A stretch of 64,000 nt of DNA from Bradyrhizobium mercantei (GTDB lineage: Bacteria; Pseudomonadota; Alphaproteobacteria; Rhizobiales; Xanthobacteraceae): positions 919,313 to 983,312 of the forward strand of contig NZ_MKFI01000002.1 in the NCBI RefSeq assembly GCF_001982635.1, in the 5' to 3' direction. A model generated the notes under the pieces. The model was not told where the DNA came from. It saw nothing but the letters and a program-made list of their open reading frames with translations, and made no database searches. Below are positions 1-7,504 of the stretch, piece by piece (within the stretch, counting starts at the first letter, position 1; the number at the start of each line of letters is the position of its first letter). A program made the translations under genes and the position numbers.

Positions 1-11
1 GAGAGAAATCC

Positions 12-521
12 ATGAACGCTCCGCTCTATGATGCATCCGTGCCGGTGTTTCGCCAGATGCTCGACGCGCTCGCCTACCTCTTGCGCAAGGGTGAGACCCA
101 CGCCCGCGAACGCGGTCTCGATCCCGACGCCATGCTGGCGGCTCGGCTGGCGCCCGATATGCTGACGCTGGTCGGCCAGGTGCAACGGGCCAGCGATCAT
201 GCCAAGGGCGCGGCCGGGCGGCTCGCCGGCCTCGAGCCGCCGCCCTTTGCCGACGATGAGCGGAGCCTCGCCGAGGCCCACACCCGCATCTCGCGAACGC
301 TCGACTATATCGACACCGTTCCGGTTAAGGCATTCGACCGGGCCGCAGAACGCATCATCACTCTGCCGTTCGGTGTCCCGCAAATGCAGGCAGCACGTTA
401 TCTGTACGGCTTCGCGCTGCCGAGCCTGTTCTTCCACGTCACCACGGCCTACGCCATCCTGCGCCATCGCGGCGTGCCGCTCGGCAAGCGGGATTTCCTC
501 GGCAACTATCTCTCCGATTGA
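12..521 (+). CDS. DUF1993 family protein
   Basis: A 169-residue soluble protein that matches the DUF1993 family in length and pattern. It is largely helical, with an N-terminal block (VFRQMLDALAYLLRKGE), a central ARLAPDM segment and a C-terminal FHVTTAYAILRHRGVPLGKRDF segment read here in two parts. Family members resemble DinB-like four-helix bundles, and no enzymatic function is established. The ATG is preceded by GAGAG about 6 nt upstream. The 3' end overlaps the convergent MFS gene by 16 bp, so the two genes share coding DNA and no separate terminator can lie between them. The family call is from memory of the conserved pattern; function is unknown. Confidence 0.85.
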   Translation: MNAPLYDASVPVFRQMLDALAYLLRKGETHARERGLDPDAMLAARLAPDMLTLVGQVQRASDHAKGAAGRLAGLEPPPFADDERSLAEAHTRISRTLDYIDTVPVKAFDRAAERIITLPFGVPQMQAARYLYGFALPSLFFHVTTAYAILRHRGVPLGKRDFLGNYLSD

Positions 522-1684
522 AACAATACCTTGAGCAGAACGGCGGCGAGCAACGTCATCAGGGCAAGGCCGGTCGAGAGATAGAGCGCGCTCGCATCGC
601 CGAGCCGGTCGATCACGACCGCATAGACCAGAGGCGCCGCGGCCGGCAGGATGAAGCTCGGAACGATCAATCTGCCGACCAGCGTGCCATAGCTGCGATG
701 ATCGAACAGGATCAGCGGCAGCGTGCCCCTGGTGATCGTGAGAATGCCGTTGCAGGCGCCGTAGAGCAGCGCGAAGGCGATCCCCATCTCCTTCGACGCC
801 CCACTGAACAGGCCGGCGATGAACGACAGCGGCATGATCAGGCAGGCCGCAAAATTGAGTGCGAGCGGATCGAGCCGTGCGCCGAACAGGATTTCGCAAA
901 GACGCGCGGCGGATTGGCCGACGCCCCGCAGCGTCGCAATCCACACCGCCACAGTGACGGTGAGCCCGAGGCCCGAGAGCACCGCGATCATGTGCGCCGA
1001 CATGCCGGCATTCAGGAAGTTGGCGCCGGTCATGATCACGGCATAGAGCCCGCCCGCCGCCGCAAGCTGCCGGCGGCCGACGGCGCGCGGCTGCTTGGGC
1101 ACCACGGCCGACGAACTGAGTACGGCAGCAAACCGCTTGTTCGGGATCATCAGATGCAGCGGGATCGTCAGCAGCGCAAAGCCGGCATAGGCCAGCACCG
1201 CAACGCGCCAGCCGAAATGTTCCGACAGCGCATGGCCGAGCGGCCAGAACACGGTTGCCGCCAGGCCGCCGAGCAAGGTGATCCCGGACATCGCGCGGCG
1301 TGCCTCCGGTCCGCCGATGCGGGCCAGCGCCGCGAACGCAGCATCGTACAGCGTCAGCCGCATGCCGAGGCCGAGAACGAGCCACGACGCGAAATAGGTA
1401 CTGATCTGATAGGACGCCGCGAGACCGGCGCAGCCGAGCGCGTTGATCACGGCGCCGGCGACCATCACCTGCCGGCCACCACTTCGATCCACCCACCTGC
1501 CCGCGAGCGGCGACGCCACACCCATCACCAGGAGTGCAGCGGCAAACCCGCCATAGACGATGTCGCGGCTCCAGCCGAGATCCGCAACAATCTGCTCGCC
1601 AAAACCGCCGATCAGGTAGTAGGTCGCGCCCCACGAGATCAACTGAGCGAGCCCGAGGGCGACAACGACCCGGCGTGCGATCAC
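506..1684 (-). CDS. MFS transporter (12-TM type)
   Basis: A 392-residue major facilitator protein of the inner membrane. The N-terminus (ARRVVVALGLAQLISWGATYY) runs straight into TM1, and the loop 2-3 motif is seen as GRWVDRSGGRQVM. About 12 hydrophobic segments follow, with a short polar linker near the middle (IPNKRFAAV). The start is GTG at 1684, whose TGA-containing GTGA overlaps the stop of the upstream acetyltransferase by 4 nt. That implies translational coupling, and it rules out the much longer in-frame extension, which runs over the acetyltransferase gene. The substrate is unknown; many such genes are drug or metabolite exporters. It is co-transcribed with the GNAT gene and divergent from a LysR regulator that may control both. 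Confidence 0.85.
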   Translation of the reverse strand: MIARRVVVALGLAQLISWGATYYLIGGFGEQIVADLGWSRDIVYGGFAAALLVMGVASPLAGRWVDRSGGRQVMVAGAVINALGCAGLAASYQISTYFASWLVLGLGMRLTLYDAAFAALARIGGPEARRAMSGITLLGGLAATVFWPLGHALSEHFGWRVAVLAYAGFALLTIPLHLMIPNKRFAAVLSSSAVVPKQPRAVGRRQLAAAGGLYAVIMTGANFLNAGMSAHMIAVLSGLGLTVTVAVWIATLRGVGQSAARLCEILFGARLDPLALNFAACLIMPLSFIAGLFSGASKEMGIAFALLYGACNGILTITRGTLPLILFDHRSYGTLVGRLIVPSFILPAAAPLVYAVVIDRLGDASALYLSTGLALMTLLAAVLLKVLFQSER

Positions 1685-2466
1685 CGGGCTGTTTCCTTGT
1701 CCGAGGGAAGCGCAGAAGCGCCCAACCCCAGCGGCCGCTGCATCAGGACGGTATCGACCCACTGCCCGAGCTTGAAGCCGACCGATCGCAGCGTCCCGAC
1801 CATCTCGAACCCCATGCGACGGTGCAGCGCGATCGATCCGGCGTTGCCGCTGTTGCCGATCACGGCGATCATCTGCCGCCAGGGCCCCGCCTCCGACCGT
1901 TCGATCAGCGTCCGCAGCAGCGCCCCGCCGACGCGGCGGCCGCGCAGGGCTTCCGACACATAGACCGAGTCTTCGATGGTGTTGCGATAGGCAGGCCGCG
2001 GCCGGTACGCCGTCGCGTAGGAGTAGCCAGCCACGCGTCCATCGATATCGGCGACGAGATACGGCAGCCCCGCGGCCAGCACGGCGGCGCGGCGCCTGAG
2101 CATCTCGTCGAGCGTCGGCGGTTCTTCCTCGAAGGTCGCGAGCCCGTTGAGCACGTGGTGCGCGTAGATGCGCTGCACCTCCGCCATGTCGACCTCGGTG
2201 GCGTCGCGGATCACGGTGTGTTCGCTGTCTCTCATTTTTCCACTCTCGTCTCGCGGCATCATGCCTGCGCTTCGCCGGCGCGTCGATGCCGGCTGCGGAT
2301 ACCACGGGCTCATCTCGACGTCGCAGCGCGACAGCCCGACATCCGCCAGCAGGCGATCGTCGAGTTCGCGCAACGCCTGCCAGCGGCGGATGCGCGAATG
2401 CGGCGAGACCGCAAGATGGCGTCCCAGCTCGACGATGACGTTGCCAATGGATTTGAGGCCGGGCAA
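1681..2466 (-). CDS. GNAT acetyltransferase (phosphinothricin-type) with N-terminal DUF1127 segment
   Basis: The C-terminal part (about residues 83-250) is a GNAT N-acetyltransferase of the phosphinothricin/methionine-sulfoximine type: VIRDATEVDMAEVQRIYAHHV, TFEEEPPT, and the acetyl-CoA loop in LRGRRVGGALLRTLIER. Residues 26-52 (RRWQALRELDDRLLADVGLS) match DUF1127, a short domain usually found as a stand-alone small protein. Both parts are in one open frame with no stop between them. An internal ATG at 2235 (MRDSEHTVIRDAT), with a weak GAGTGGAAA upstream, would give a normal-length 184-residue acetyltransferase, so either a fusion or two nested starts is possible. The gene overlaps the downstream MFS start by 4 nt. 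The likely role is acetylation of an amino-acid-like toxin or metabolite (inference). Confidence 0.75.
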   Translation of the reverse strand: MPGLKSIGNVIVELGRHLAVSPHSRIRRWQALRELDDRLLADVGLSRCDVEMSPWYPQPASTRRRSAGMMPRDESGKMRDSEHTVIRDATEVDMAEVQRIYAHHVLNGLATFEEEPPTLDEMLRRRAAVLAAGLPYLVADIDGRVAGYSYATAYRPRPAYRNTIEDSVYVSEALRGRRVGGALLRTLIERSEAGPWRQMIAVIGNSGNAGSIALHRRMGFEMVGTLRSVGFKLGQWVDTVLMQRPLGLGASALPSDKETAR

Positions 2467-2542
2467 TGCCTGCTCCCGATCTGGCCGAAACCGTCGCTTG
2501 CCGGACTATGCGCCCTGGCCCTATATAAGGGAAGCTTTGACA

Positions 2543-2561
2543 TCTTATGCGCTGCATAAGA
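2543..2561. promoter_or_regulatory. LysR-type operator candidate (perfect palindrome)
   Basis: TCTTATGC-GCT-GCATAAGA: 8-bp perfect arms around a 3-bp centre. Inside it, TATGCGCTGCATA fits the T-N11-A rule for LysR-type boxes. It lies 23 bp upstream of the LysR start and in the divergent region to the GNAT-MFS pair, so autoregulation plus control of the pair is likely (inference). Confidence 0.65.
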
Positions 2562-2584
2562 GATACTTTGATGAAGACGCTTCG

Positions 2585-3487
2585 ATGAAGAGCCTCAACC
2601 TCGACTATCTCGAAAGCTTCGCCGCCGTGATCGATTGCGGCAGCTTCTCTGCCGCCGCCGAGCGGCTGCAGCTCACGCAGCCTGCGGTGAGCCTGCAGGT
2701 GCGCCAGCTCGAGCGGAGCCTGAATGCGACCCTGATCGAGCGGGTCGGACGTCGGGCCAGACCGACCGCCGCCGGTGTCGCGCTGCTCGCGCACGCGGGG
2801 CAGATCCACGCCGCCGTGACATCGGCGGTCGACGCCGTCGCGCAGCAGACCACGGGAACCGCGGGCCGCGTGCGGCTTGGCACCGGTGCGACCGCCTGCA
2901 TCTTCCTGCTGCCGCCGATCCTGAAGGAGCTGCGCGCCGCATTGCCTTCGCTCGAGATCACGGTCACGACCGGCAACACCGCGGAGATCGCGCGGGCCGT
3001 GGAGGACAACACGATCGACATCGCGCTGGTCACGCTGCCGGTCTCGGGGCGCAGTTTCGAGATCACGCCTGTGATGAACGACGAGTTCGTGCTGATCGCG
3101 CCGCGCGACATGAAACTGCCGGCGCGGATCACGCCGGAGGTGCTGGCGGCAAGGCCTGTCCTACTGTTCGAGCCCGGCGGCAACACCAGGCGCACCGCGG
3201 ACGAATGGCTCGCCCGCGGCGGCGTGTCGGTCAAGCCGTTGATGTCGCTCGGCAGCGTCGAGGCGATCAAGGAGATGGTGCGTGCCGGCCTCGGCTGCGC
3301 GATTCTGCCCGGCATGGCCGTCCCGGCCAAGACCAGGCAGCGCGACCTGATCGTCCGCTCGCTGTCGCCAAAACTCTACCGCCGGCTCGCGGTCGTGATC
3401 CGGCGCGACAAGCGCCTCGACCGCGGGCTGCGGCAGACGCTGTCGGCACTGAAGATGCTATCGGCTGCTAAAGACAAGAGCGGCTAG
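2585..3487 (+). CDS. LysR family transcriptional regulator
   Basis: A 300-residue LysR regulator. The N-terminal winged helix-turn-helix (LDYLESFAAVIDCGSFSAAA, then LTQPAVSLQVRQLERSL) is followed by a periplasmic-binding-like effector domain starting near residue 90 (GRVRLGTGATACIFLLPPIL). Translation from ATG 2585 (MKSLNLDYLESF) gives the normal family N-terminus; an ATG at 2571 is out of frame and closes after five codons. It is divergent from the GNAT-MFS pair with a perfect T-N11-A palindrome between them. The effector is unknown. It ends in a 25-nt perfect hairpin shared with the convergent DUF899 gene. Confidence 0.92.
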   Translation: MKSLNLDYLESFAAVIDCGSFSAAAERLQLTQPAVSLQVRQLERSLNATLIERVGRRARPTAAGVALLAHAGQIHAAVTSAVDAVAQQTTGTAGRVRLGTGATACIFLLPPILKELRAALPSLEITVTTGNTAEIARAVEDNTIDIALVTLPVSGRSFEITPVMNDEFVLIAPRDMKLPARITPEVLAARPVLLFEPGGNTRRTADEWLARGGVSVKPLMSLGSVEAIKEMVRAGLGCAILPGMAVPAKTRQRDLIVRSLSPKLYRRLAVVIRRDKRLDRGLRQTLSALKMLSAAKDKSG

Positions 3488-3510
3488 GGAGGACGCGGCG
3501 CGTCCTCCCT
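3486..3510. terminator. Bidirectional hairpin between convergent genes
   Basis: AGGGAGGACGC-GGC-GCGTCCTCCCT, an 11-bp perfect stem with a 3-nt loop that begins within the LysR TAG stop and ends 10 nt before the DUF899 stop. It has no U tract, so intrinsic termination is uncertain, but its position between converging genes suggests a transcript-end hairpin. Confidence 0.5.
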
Positions 3511-3520
3511 GCTCCACCCG

Positions 3521-4318
3521 TCAAGTGGCCTTGCGTTCCTCTTCCGCGATCTTGCGGAACGCGGCCTCGCCGGCATCGGTCACCGCCGCCCACTTCGCGT
3601 TCGGCGTGGCCTCGGCCTCGTAATTGTCGTGCCAATTCCACCATTTGTAGGTCGGGCCCTGCGGATAGCCTTTCGGCGAGTCCTCCCAGAGCTCCTGGCG
3701 GCCGAACGGCGTGATATCGAGATAGCTCCACACCGTACCCATTGATTCGTCGCCGCGGCTATTGACGAGATAGGTGCGGAAGATCCGTTCGCCGTCGCGG
3801 ATGAACACGTTGTGGCCGTGCCACTCGGCAACGCCGAAGTCGGCGTCAAAGCTGTCGGTGATCGTGTACCACGGCATGTCCCACTCCATCCGCGCCTTCA
3901 GCCGCGCAATGTCGGCCTGCGGCGCGCGCGAGGCGTAAGCGAGCGTGGTGTCGCGCTGGTTCAGATGCGAGAGATGGCTGACCTGGTCGGCGCCGAGCGA
4001 GCAGCCGCGGCAGCCGTGATCCGGCCACCCGAACACGCCGGGCTCGAAGAACGCGCGGTAGATGATCAACTGCCGGCGGCCCTCGAACAAATCGAGCAGG
4101 CTCGCCTTGCCGTTCGGCCCTTCGAAAACATATGTCTTCTCGACCGCCATCCAGGGCATCCGCCGCCGCTCGGCCGCGAGCGCGTCGCGTGCCCGCACAT
4201 GCGCCTTTTCCTTCACCAGCAGTTCCAGGCGCGCCGCCTCCCACGCCTCCCGCGTCACGACCGGCGGGGTCTGCATTGCCGCCAGCCCGCCGCGATCGTT
4301 TTCAGCTGATTTGGTCAT
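3521..4318 (-). CDS. DUF899 (thioredoxin-like) family protein
   Basis: A 265-residue member of DUF899. These proteins have a thioredoxin/AhpC-like fold and are common in soil proteobacteria; their function is not settled. Visible signatures are VVTREAWEAARLELLVKEKA at the N-terminus, GKASLLDLFEGRRQLIIYR, the Cys pair in DHGCRGCSLGADQ, and the tryptophan-rich C-terminal YKWWNWHDNY. The start at ATG 4318 (MTKSAEND) has GGAG 7 nt upstream, which is preferred over the earlier in-frame ATG at 4330. It is divergent from the MarR-GNAT regulator, which may control it. A thiol redox or antioxidant role is conceivable from the CxxC-like pair but unproven. Confidence 0.88.
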   Translation of the reverse strand: MTKSAENDRGGLAAMQTPPVVTREAWEAARLELLVKEKAHVRARDALAAERRRMPWMAVEKTYVFEGPNGKASLLDLFEGRRQLIIYRAFFEPGVFGWPDHGCRGCSLGADQVSHLSHLNQRDTTLAYASRAPQADIARLKARMEWDMPWYTITDSFDADFGVAEWHGHNVFIRDGERIFRTYLVNSRGDESMGTVWSYLDITPFGRQELWEDSPKGYPQGPTYKWWNWHDNYEAEATPNAKWAAVTDAGEAAFRKIAEEERKAT

Positions 4319-4514
4319 GATGATCTCCATCTTTCGAATTGGACGAACTCCGGCACCACTGCGCAGTTCCATTGCTGGCGGCCGTTCGTCATTGGCCATG
4401 CCGTAATCTGGCGCGGCGGCAGCGGATGGTGGGAGTGACAAGTGTGTCGGGATTTTCGCACTTCCGCCGGAGCGCTCGACTTTGTTGCAGATGGCGCGAC
4501 GCGGCCGCCGCCAA

Positions 4515-4543
4515 TTGACGTCGACAAGATTTCTGACTAAAGT
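4515..4543 (+). promoter_or_regulatory. Promoter of the MarR-GNAT gene (possibly leaderless)
   Basis: TTGACG (4515-4520) and TAAAGT (4538-4543) are separated by 17 bp. A transcript from this promoter would begin at about 4550-4551, that is, on or next to the start codon ATG 4551, and no Shine-Dalgarno sequence is visible. This suggests a leaderless mRNA (inference). Confidence 0.5.
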
Positions 4544-4547
4544 CAGA
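4532..4547. promoter_or_regulatory. MarR-type operator candidate
   Basis: TCTGACT-AA-AGTCAGA, a perfect 16-bp palindrome that covers the -10 region and ends 3 bp before the ATG of the MarR-GNAT gene. This is the classic position for steric autorepression by a dimeric MarR protein. Confidence 0.7.
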
Positions 4548-4550
4548 TAT

Positions 4551-5423
4551 ATGCTCGACCCTGTTTCCCGCGTCCGCCGCTTCAACCGTGCCGTCACCTC
4601 CGCCGTCGGCGCGCTCGACACCTCATTCCTCGGCCGCGGCCGCCCGCTCGGCGCAGCGCGCGTGCTGAACGCGATCGGGCATGGCCGCACTGACGTCGGC
4701 GAGATCAGGGATTATCTCGGGCTCGATTCCGGCCTGATGAGCCGGCTGCTCCGCAGCCTCGAGGACGAGGAACTGATCGAGACCACGGCGCATGAGAACG
4801 ACGCGCGCCGCCGCATCGCAAGGCTGACGGCGGCGGGCAAGCGCGAGTTCAACGCCTATGAGGCGATCTCCAACCGGCAGGCGAAGGATTTTCTTAGCCA
4901 CCACACGCAACGCGAGGCGCTGCTGGCGGCGATGGATCTGATCGCTTCGGCGCTCGGGCGCGACGGCACGGCGCTGGACGAAATGGACCCGCGCAGCGAC
5001 GAAGCGCGCTACTGCCTCGGCGAATATTACGCCGAGCTGGCGCGGCGGTTCAAACAGGGCTTTGACGTCAAGCTGTCGCGCGATCCTGATGCCAAGGACA
5101 TGGTGCGCCCGCGCGGCAGCTTCATCGTGGCAATGTCAGACGGCCTGCCGCTCGGCTGCGTCGGGCTGAAGGGGGCGAGCGGTGAATTCGCGGAGATCAA
5201 GCGGCTCTGGGTCGCACCGAGCGCACGCGGCCTCGGCCTCGGCCGGCGCCTGATGGACGCCGCGGAGCGCGCCGCGCGCGAGCTTGGAATTGAGGTGCTG
5301 CGGCTCGACACCAACAGCGCGCTGGCGGAAGCCGGTCAGCTCTACCGCCGGAGCGGCTGGACCGAGATCCCGCGCTTCAACGACGACCCCTACCCCGATC
5401 TGTTCTTCGAAAAGCGCCTCTGA
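4551..5423 (+). CDS. MarR winged-helix / GNAT acetyltransferase fusion
   Basis: A 290-residue two-domain protein. Residues about 1-145 are a MarR-type winged helix (VRRFNRAVTSAVGAL, DVGEIRDYLGLDSGLMSRLL, DARRRIARLTAAGKREF). Residues about 150-290 are a GNAT acetyltransferase (GCVGLKGASGEFAEIKRLWV, then the acetyl-CoA loop SARGLGLGRRLMDAAE, and AGQLYRRSGWTEI). Such helix-GNAT fusions are known in actinobacteria and rhizobia, where the acetyltransferase half may sense or modify a small molecule. The start ATG 4551 follows a palindrome and a -35/-10 pair so closely that the message is probably leaderless. It is divergent from DUF899 and 54 bp ahead of the deformylase-like gene, with which it may be co-transcribed. 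Confidence 0.85.
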   Translation: MLDPVSRVRRFNRAVTSAVGALDTSFLGRGRPLGAARVLNAIGHGRTDVGEIRDYLGLDSGLMSRLLRSLEDEELIETTAHENDARRRIARLTAAGKREFNAYEAISNRQAKDFLSHHTQREALLAAMDLIASALGRDGTALDEMDPRSDEARYCLGEYYAELARRFKQGFDVKLSRDPDAKDMVRPRGSFIVAMSDGLPLGCVGLKGASGEFAEIKRLWVAPSARGLGLGRRLMDAAERAARELGIEVLRLDTNSALAEAGQLYRRSGWTEIPRFNDDPYPDLFFEKRL

Positions 5424-5477
5424 GCGGTGTGCCGCGCGCGGGTTGTCCAACGTCCTACGCTGGCCTAAGACGCTCGT

Positions 5478-5975
5478 ATGACCATTCGTCCCATCGTCCG
5501 CTATCCCGATCCGCGGCTGGCACTGCCGGCCGAGCCGGTGACCGTGTTCGACGACGCGCTGCGCGAACTGGCGCAGGACCTGCTCGAGACCATGCGTGCG
5601 GCGCCGGGCATCGGCATCACCGCGCCGCATATCGGCGTGTCCTTGCGCGTCGTGGTGCTCGAGCTCGACACCAGCGAAGGACCGCGGACCTATGTCAATC
5701 CGGAGATCATCCGCACCTCGGACGAGATGATCCTGCACAAGGAAGGCAGCGTCTCGATGCCCGGCGTCACCGACGAGGTCGAGCGCCATGCGCGCGTCCG
5801 CATCCGCTATCAGGACACGGATGGCAACGCGCAGACCGAAGAGTCGGATGGTCTGCGCGCGGTGTGCCATCAGCACGAGATCGACCAGCTCGACGGCATG
5901 TTCTGGATCAGGCGGCTGTCGCGGCTGAAGCGGGAGCGCCTGATCAAGCGGTTCGAGAAGATCTCGCGCGGTTAG
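5478..5975 (+). CDS. Peptide deformylase-like protein, metal site degenerate
   Basis: A 165-residue protein with the peptide deformylase fold pattern, but the catalytic motifs are damaged. Motif 1 reads GIGITAPHIG (residues 44-53; the usual AAPQ is changed to TAPH). Motif 2 reads EGSVS (89-93; the metal ligand Cys is Ser91). Motif 3 reads QHEIDQLDG (132-140; the second metal ligand His is Gln137, while His133 and Glu134 are kept). Active deformylases need Cys plus two His to hold Fe/Zn, so this copy is probably not a normal deformylase. It may be inactive, use another chemistry, or bind N-terminal peptides. A housekeeping def gene must lie elsewhere. It follows the MarR-GNAT gene in the same direction, and palindromic repeat C1 begins 10 bp after the stop. 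Confidence 0.8.
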   Translation: MTIRPIVRYPDPRLALPAEPVTVFDDALRELAQDLLETMRAAPGIGITAPHIGVSLRVVVLELDTSEGPRTYVNPEIIRTSDEMILHKEGSVSMPGVTDEVERHARVRIRYQDTDGNAQTEESDGLRAVCHQHEIDQLDGMFWIRRLSRLKRERLIKRFEKISRG

Positions 5976-5985
5976 GCCGCAGACC

Positions 5986-6074
5986 GTAGCCCGCAGGAGC
6001 GAAGCGACATGCGGGACAGATCATGGTGAACCTGCAAAAGAGCCCCGGATATCGCTGCGCTCATCCGGGCTACG
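5986..6074. repeat. Palindromic repeat family C, copy 1
   Basis: Runs from GTAGCCCGC(A)GGAGCGAAGCG to CATCCGGGCTACG. The two ends are inverted and could fold into a long hairpin. Lies between the deformylase-like gene and the convergent serine hydrolase gene. Confidence 0.8.
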
Positions 6075-6107
6075 CGTCCTACGCGGCTGAATCAATCCGC
6101 CTCCGTC

Positions 6108-7370
6108 CTACGCTCCCGCCATCAAGTCCTTGGCCAGCGCCATATACGCCGGCAGCGTCACCGGGTCGTTGGCGGCGTTGCCGGCCATCGGGTGCGAGGC
6201 GTAGCGCGCGATCACCATCTCGGCCTTCGGATCGATGTAGATGCCCTGGCCATGCACGCCGCGCGCCATGAAGGCGCCGTGCGCATTGTGCGTCACCCAC
6301 CACTGGTTGCGATAGGACGCGCCGGGCAGCGTGCTGTAGCCGGCCGGCTTGAATTTTTCGGGATCGCCGCCGCGCGCGATGTCTTCGACCACCTGAGACG
6401 GCACGATCTGGCGGCCGTTGAAGCGCCCGTGATTGCGGATGGTCTCGCCGAAGCGGGCGAGATCGCGCAGCGTGGTCGACAGCCCGCCGCCGCCGCTCTC
6501 GGTGCCGATGCGGTCGACGTGGTAATGCGCGTCCTCCTCCGCGCCCATCGGCGCCCAGATCCGCTCGGAGAGCAGGTCCGACAGCGTCATGCCGCTGGCG
6601 CGGCGGCAGATGAAGGCCAGCACGTCGGAATTGACGGTCTTGTAGGCGAAGGCCTTGCCGTGCTCGCCCTGCTTCTGCTGCGCGCAGAGGAAATCGAAAA
6701 TGTTGGTCGCGCCTTCATAACCCGGCGGGATCGGCGCCATGCCGTTGGCGCGCCGCAGCCCCCAGACGTCGGAATTCCTGTCGGTATAGACCTCGGTGTA
6801 TTTCAGGCCCGTGGTCATATCCATCGCCTCATGCACGCGCGCGTCGCCGAACGCGCTAGCCTTCAGCTCCGGCACGTAGTCTGTGATCGGCGCCTGCGGA
6901 TCGATCTTGCCCTCGGCGATCAGAATGCCGGCGAGCGTGCCGGTGAACGACTTCGTCACCGACATCGCGATATGCGGCTTGTGCGGCCTCAAGGCACCGA
7001 AATAGCGCTCGTAGATCAACTTGCCCCGGTGCAGCACGGCGATACCGTCGGCGTAGCTGTCCTCGAGCATGCGCGCAAAGGTCTGCGGGCGTCCGTCCAT
7101 CGTGACCGACGCGGACGCACCGATATCGTGGTCCTCGCGCGGCAGCACCGACGCCGGCCCTGCCCCGCGCCAGACATTCACCGTCGGCACCAGCTGGCGA
7201 ATATTGCTCCACGCCCAGCGCAATTCCGGAAAGCTGCGGAACGAGCCGTCCTGGAATGTGATGGTCTTGTCCTGCGGCGGCGGAAAGCCCTGCATCCAGC
7301 CAAGCGTTTGCGGATCGCTCTCGGCGGCGGTGGCGGGCTGTTGTTGATTGGGGGCGGCTGCGACGGACAT
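6108..7370 (-). CDS. Serine hydrolase, beta-lactamase/6-aminohexanoate-dimer hydrolase type
   Basis: A 420-residue serine hydrolase of the class C beta-lactamase/DD-peptidase fold. The nucleophile motif is SVTK in HIAMSVTKSFTGTLAG (about residues 138-153), followed by a Tyr-containing motif YKTVNSD and a glycine-rich C-terminal HGQGIYIDPKAEMVI. The spacing and the preceding HKPHIAMSVTKS resemble NylB-type amide hydrolases more than true AmpC. No signal peptide is visible (N-terminus SVAAAPNQQQPATAAESDP), so a cytoplasmic location is likely. ATG 7370 is preceded by GGAG 9 nt upstream and is favoured over an in-frame TTG 15 nt earlier. A perfect 17-bp palindrome lies 22 bp upstream. The substrate cannot be told from sequence. 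Confidence 0.88.
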   Translation of the reverse strand: MSVAAAPNQQQPATAAESDPQTLGWMQGFPPPQDKTITFQDGSFRSFPELRWAWSNIRQLVPTVNVWRGAGPASVLPREDHDIGASASVTMDGRPQTFARMLEDSYADGIAVLHRGKLIYERYFGALRPHKPHIAMSVTKSFTGTLAGILIAEGKIDPQAPITDYVPELKASAFGDARVHEAMDMTTGLKYTEVYTDRNSDVWGLRRANGMAPIPPGYEGATNIFDFLCAQQKQGEHGKAFAYKTVNSDVLAFICRRASGMTLSDLLSERIWAPMGAEEDAHYHVDRIGTESGGGGLSTTLRDLARFGETIRNHGRFNGRQIVPSQVVEDIARGGDPEKFKPAGYSTLPGASYRNQWWVTHNAHGAFMARGVHGQGIYIDPKAEMVIARYASHPMAGNAANDPVTLPAYMALAKDLMAGA

Positions 7371-7391
7371 CAAGGCGGGCTCCAAAGCTGC

Positions 7392-7408
7392 GATACGAAT
7401 TTCGTATC
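7392..7408. promoter_or_regulatory. Operator candidate upstream of serine hydrolase
   Basis: GATACGAATTTCGTATC: 8-bp arms around a single T, a perfect palindrome 22 bp before the start codon of the serine hydrolase. The shape fits a TetR-like or similar dimeric repressor, but no such gene is adjacent. Confidence 0.55.
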
Positions 7409-7504
7409 ACGCGATGGCAAGGGAGACATCCCGCGTTTGCGCCGGGGTGATCGTCGCCCCGAGCGCATGGTGATCCGCGCAGCTCGTTATTTCCGGCACA
7501 CGGA

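Noticed and set aside
506-2809. A 767-codon leftward open frame joining the MFS gene to upstream sequence
   Set aside because: Only the first 392 codons from GTG 1684 look like protein; the rest lies antisense to LysR and out of frame over the acetyltransferase gene and has no recognisable domain.
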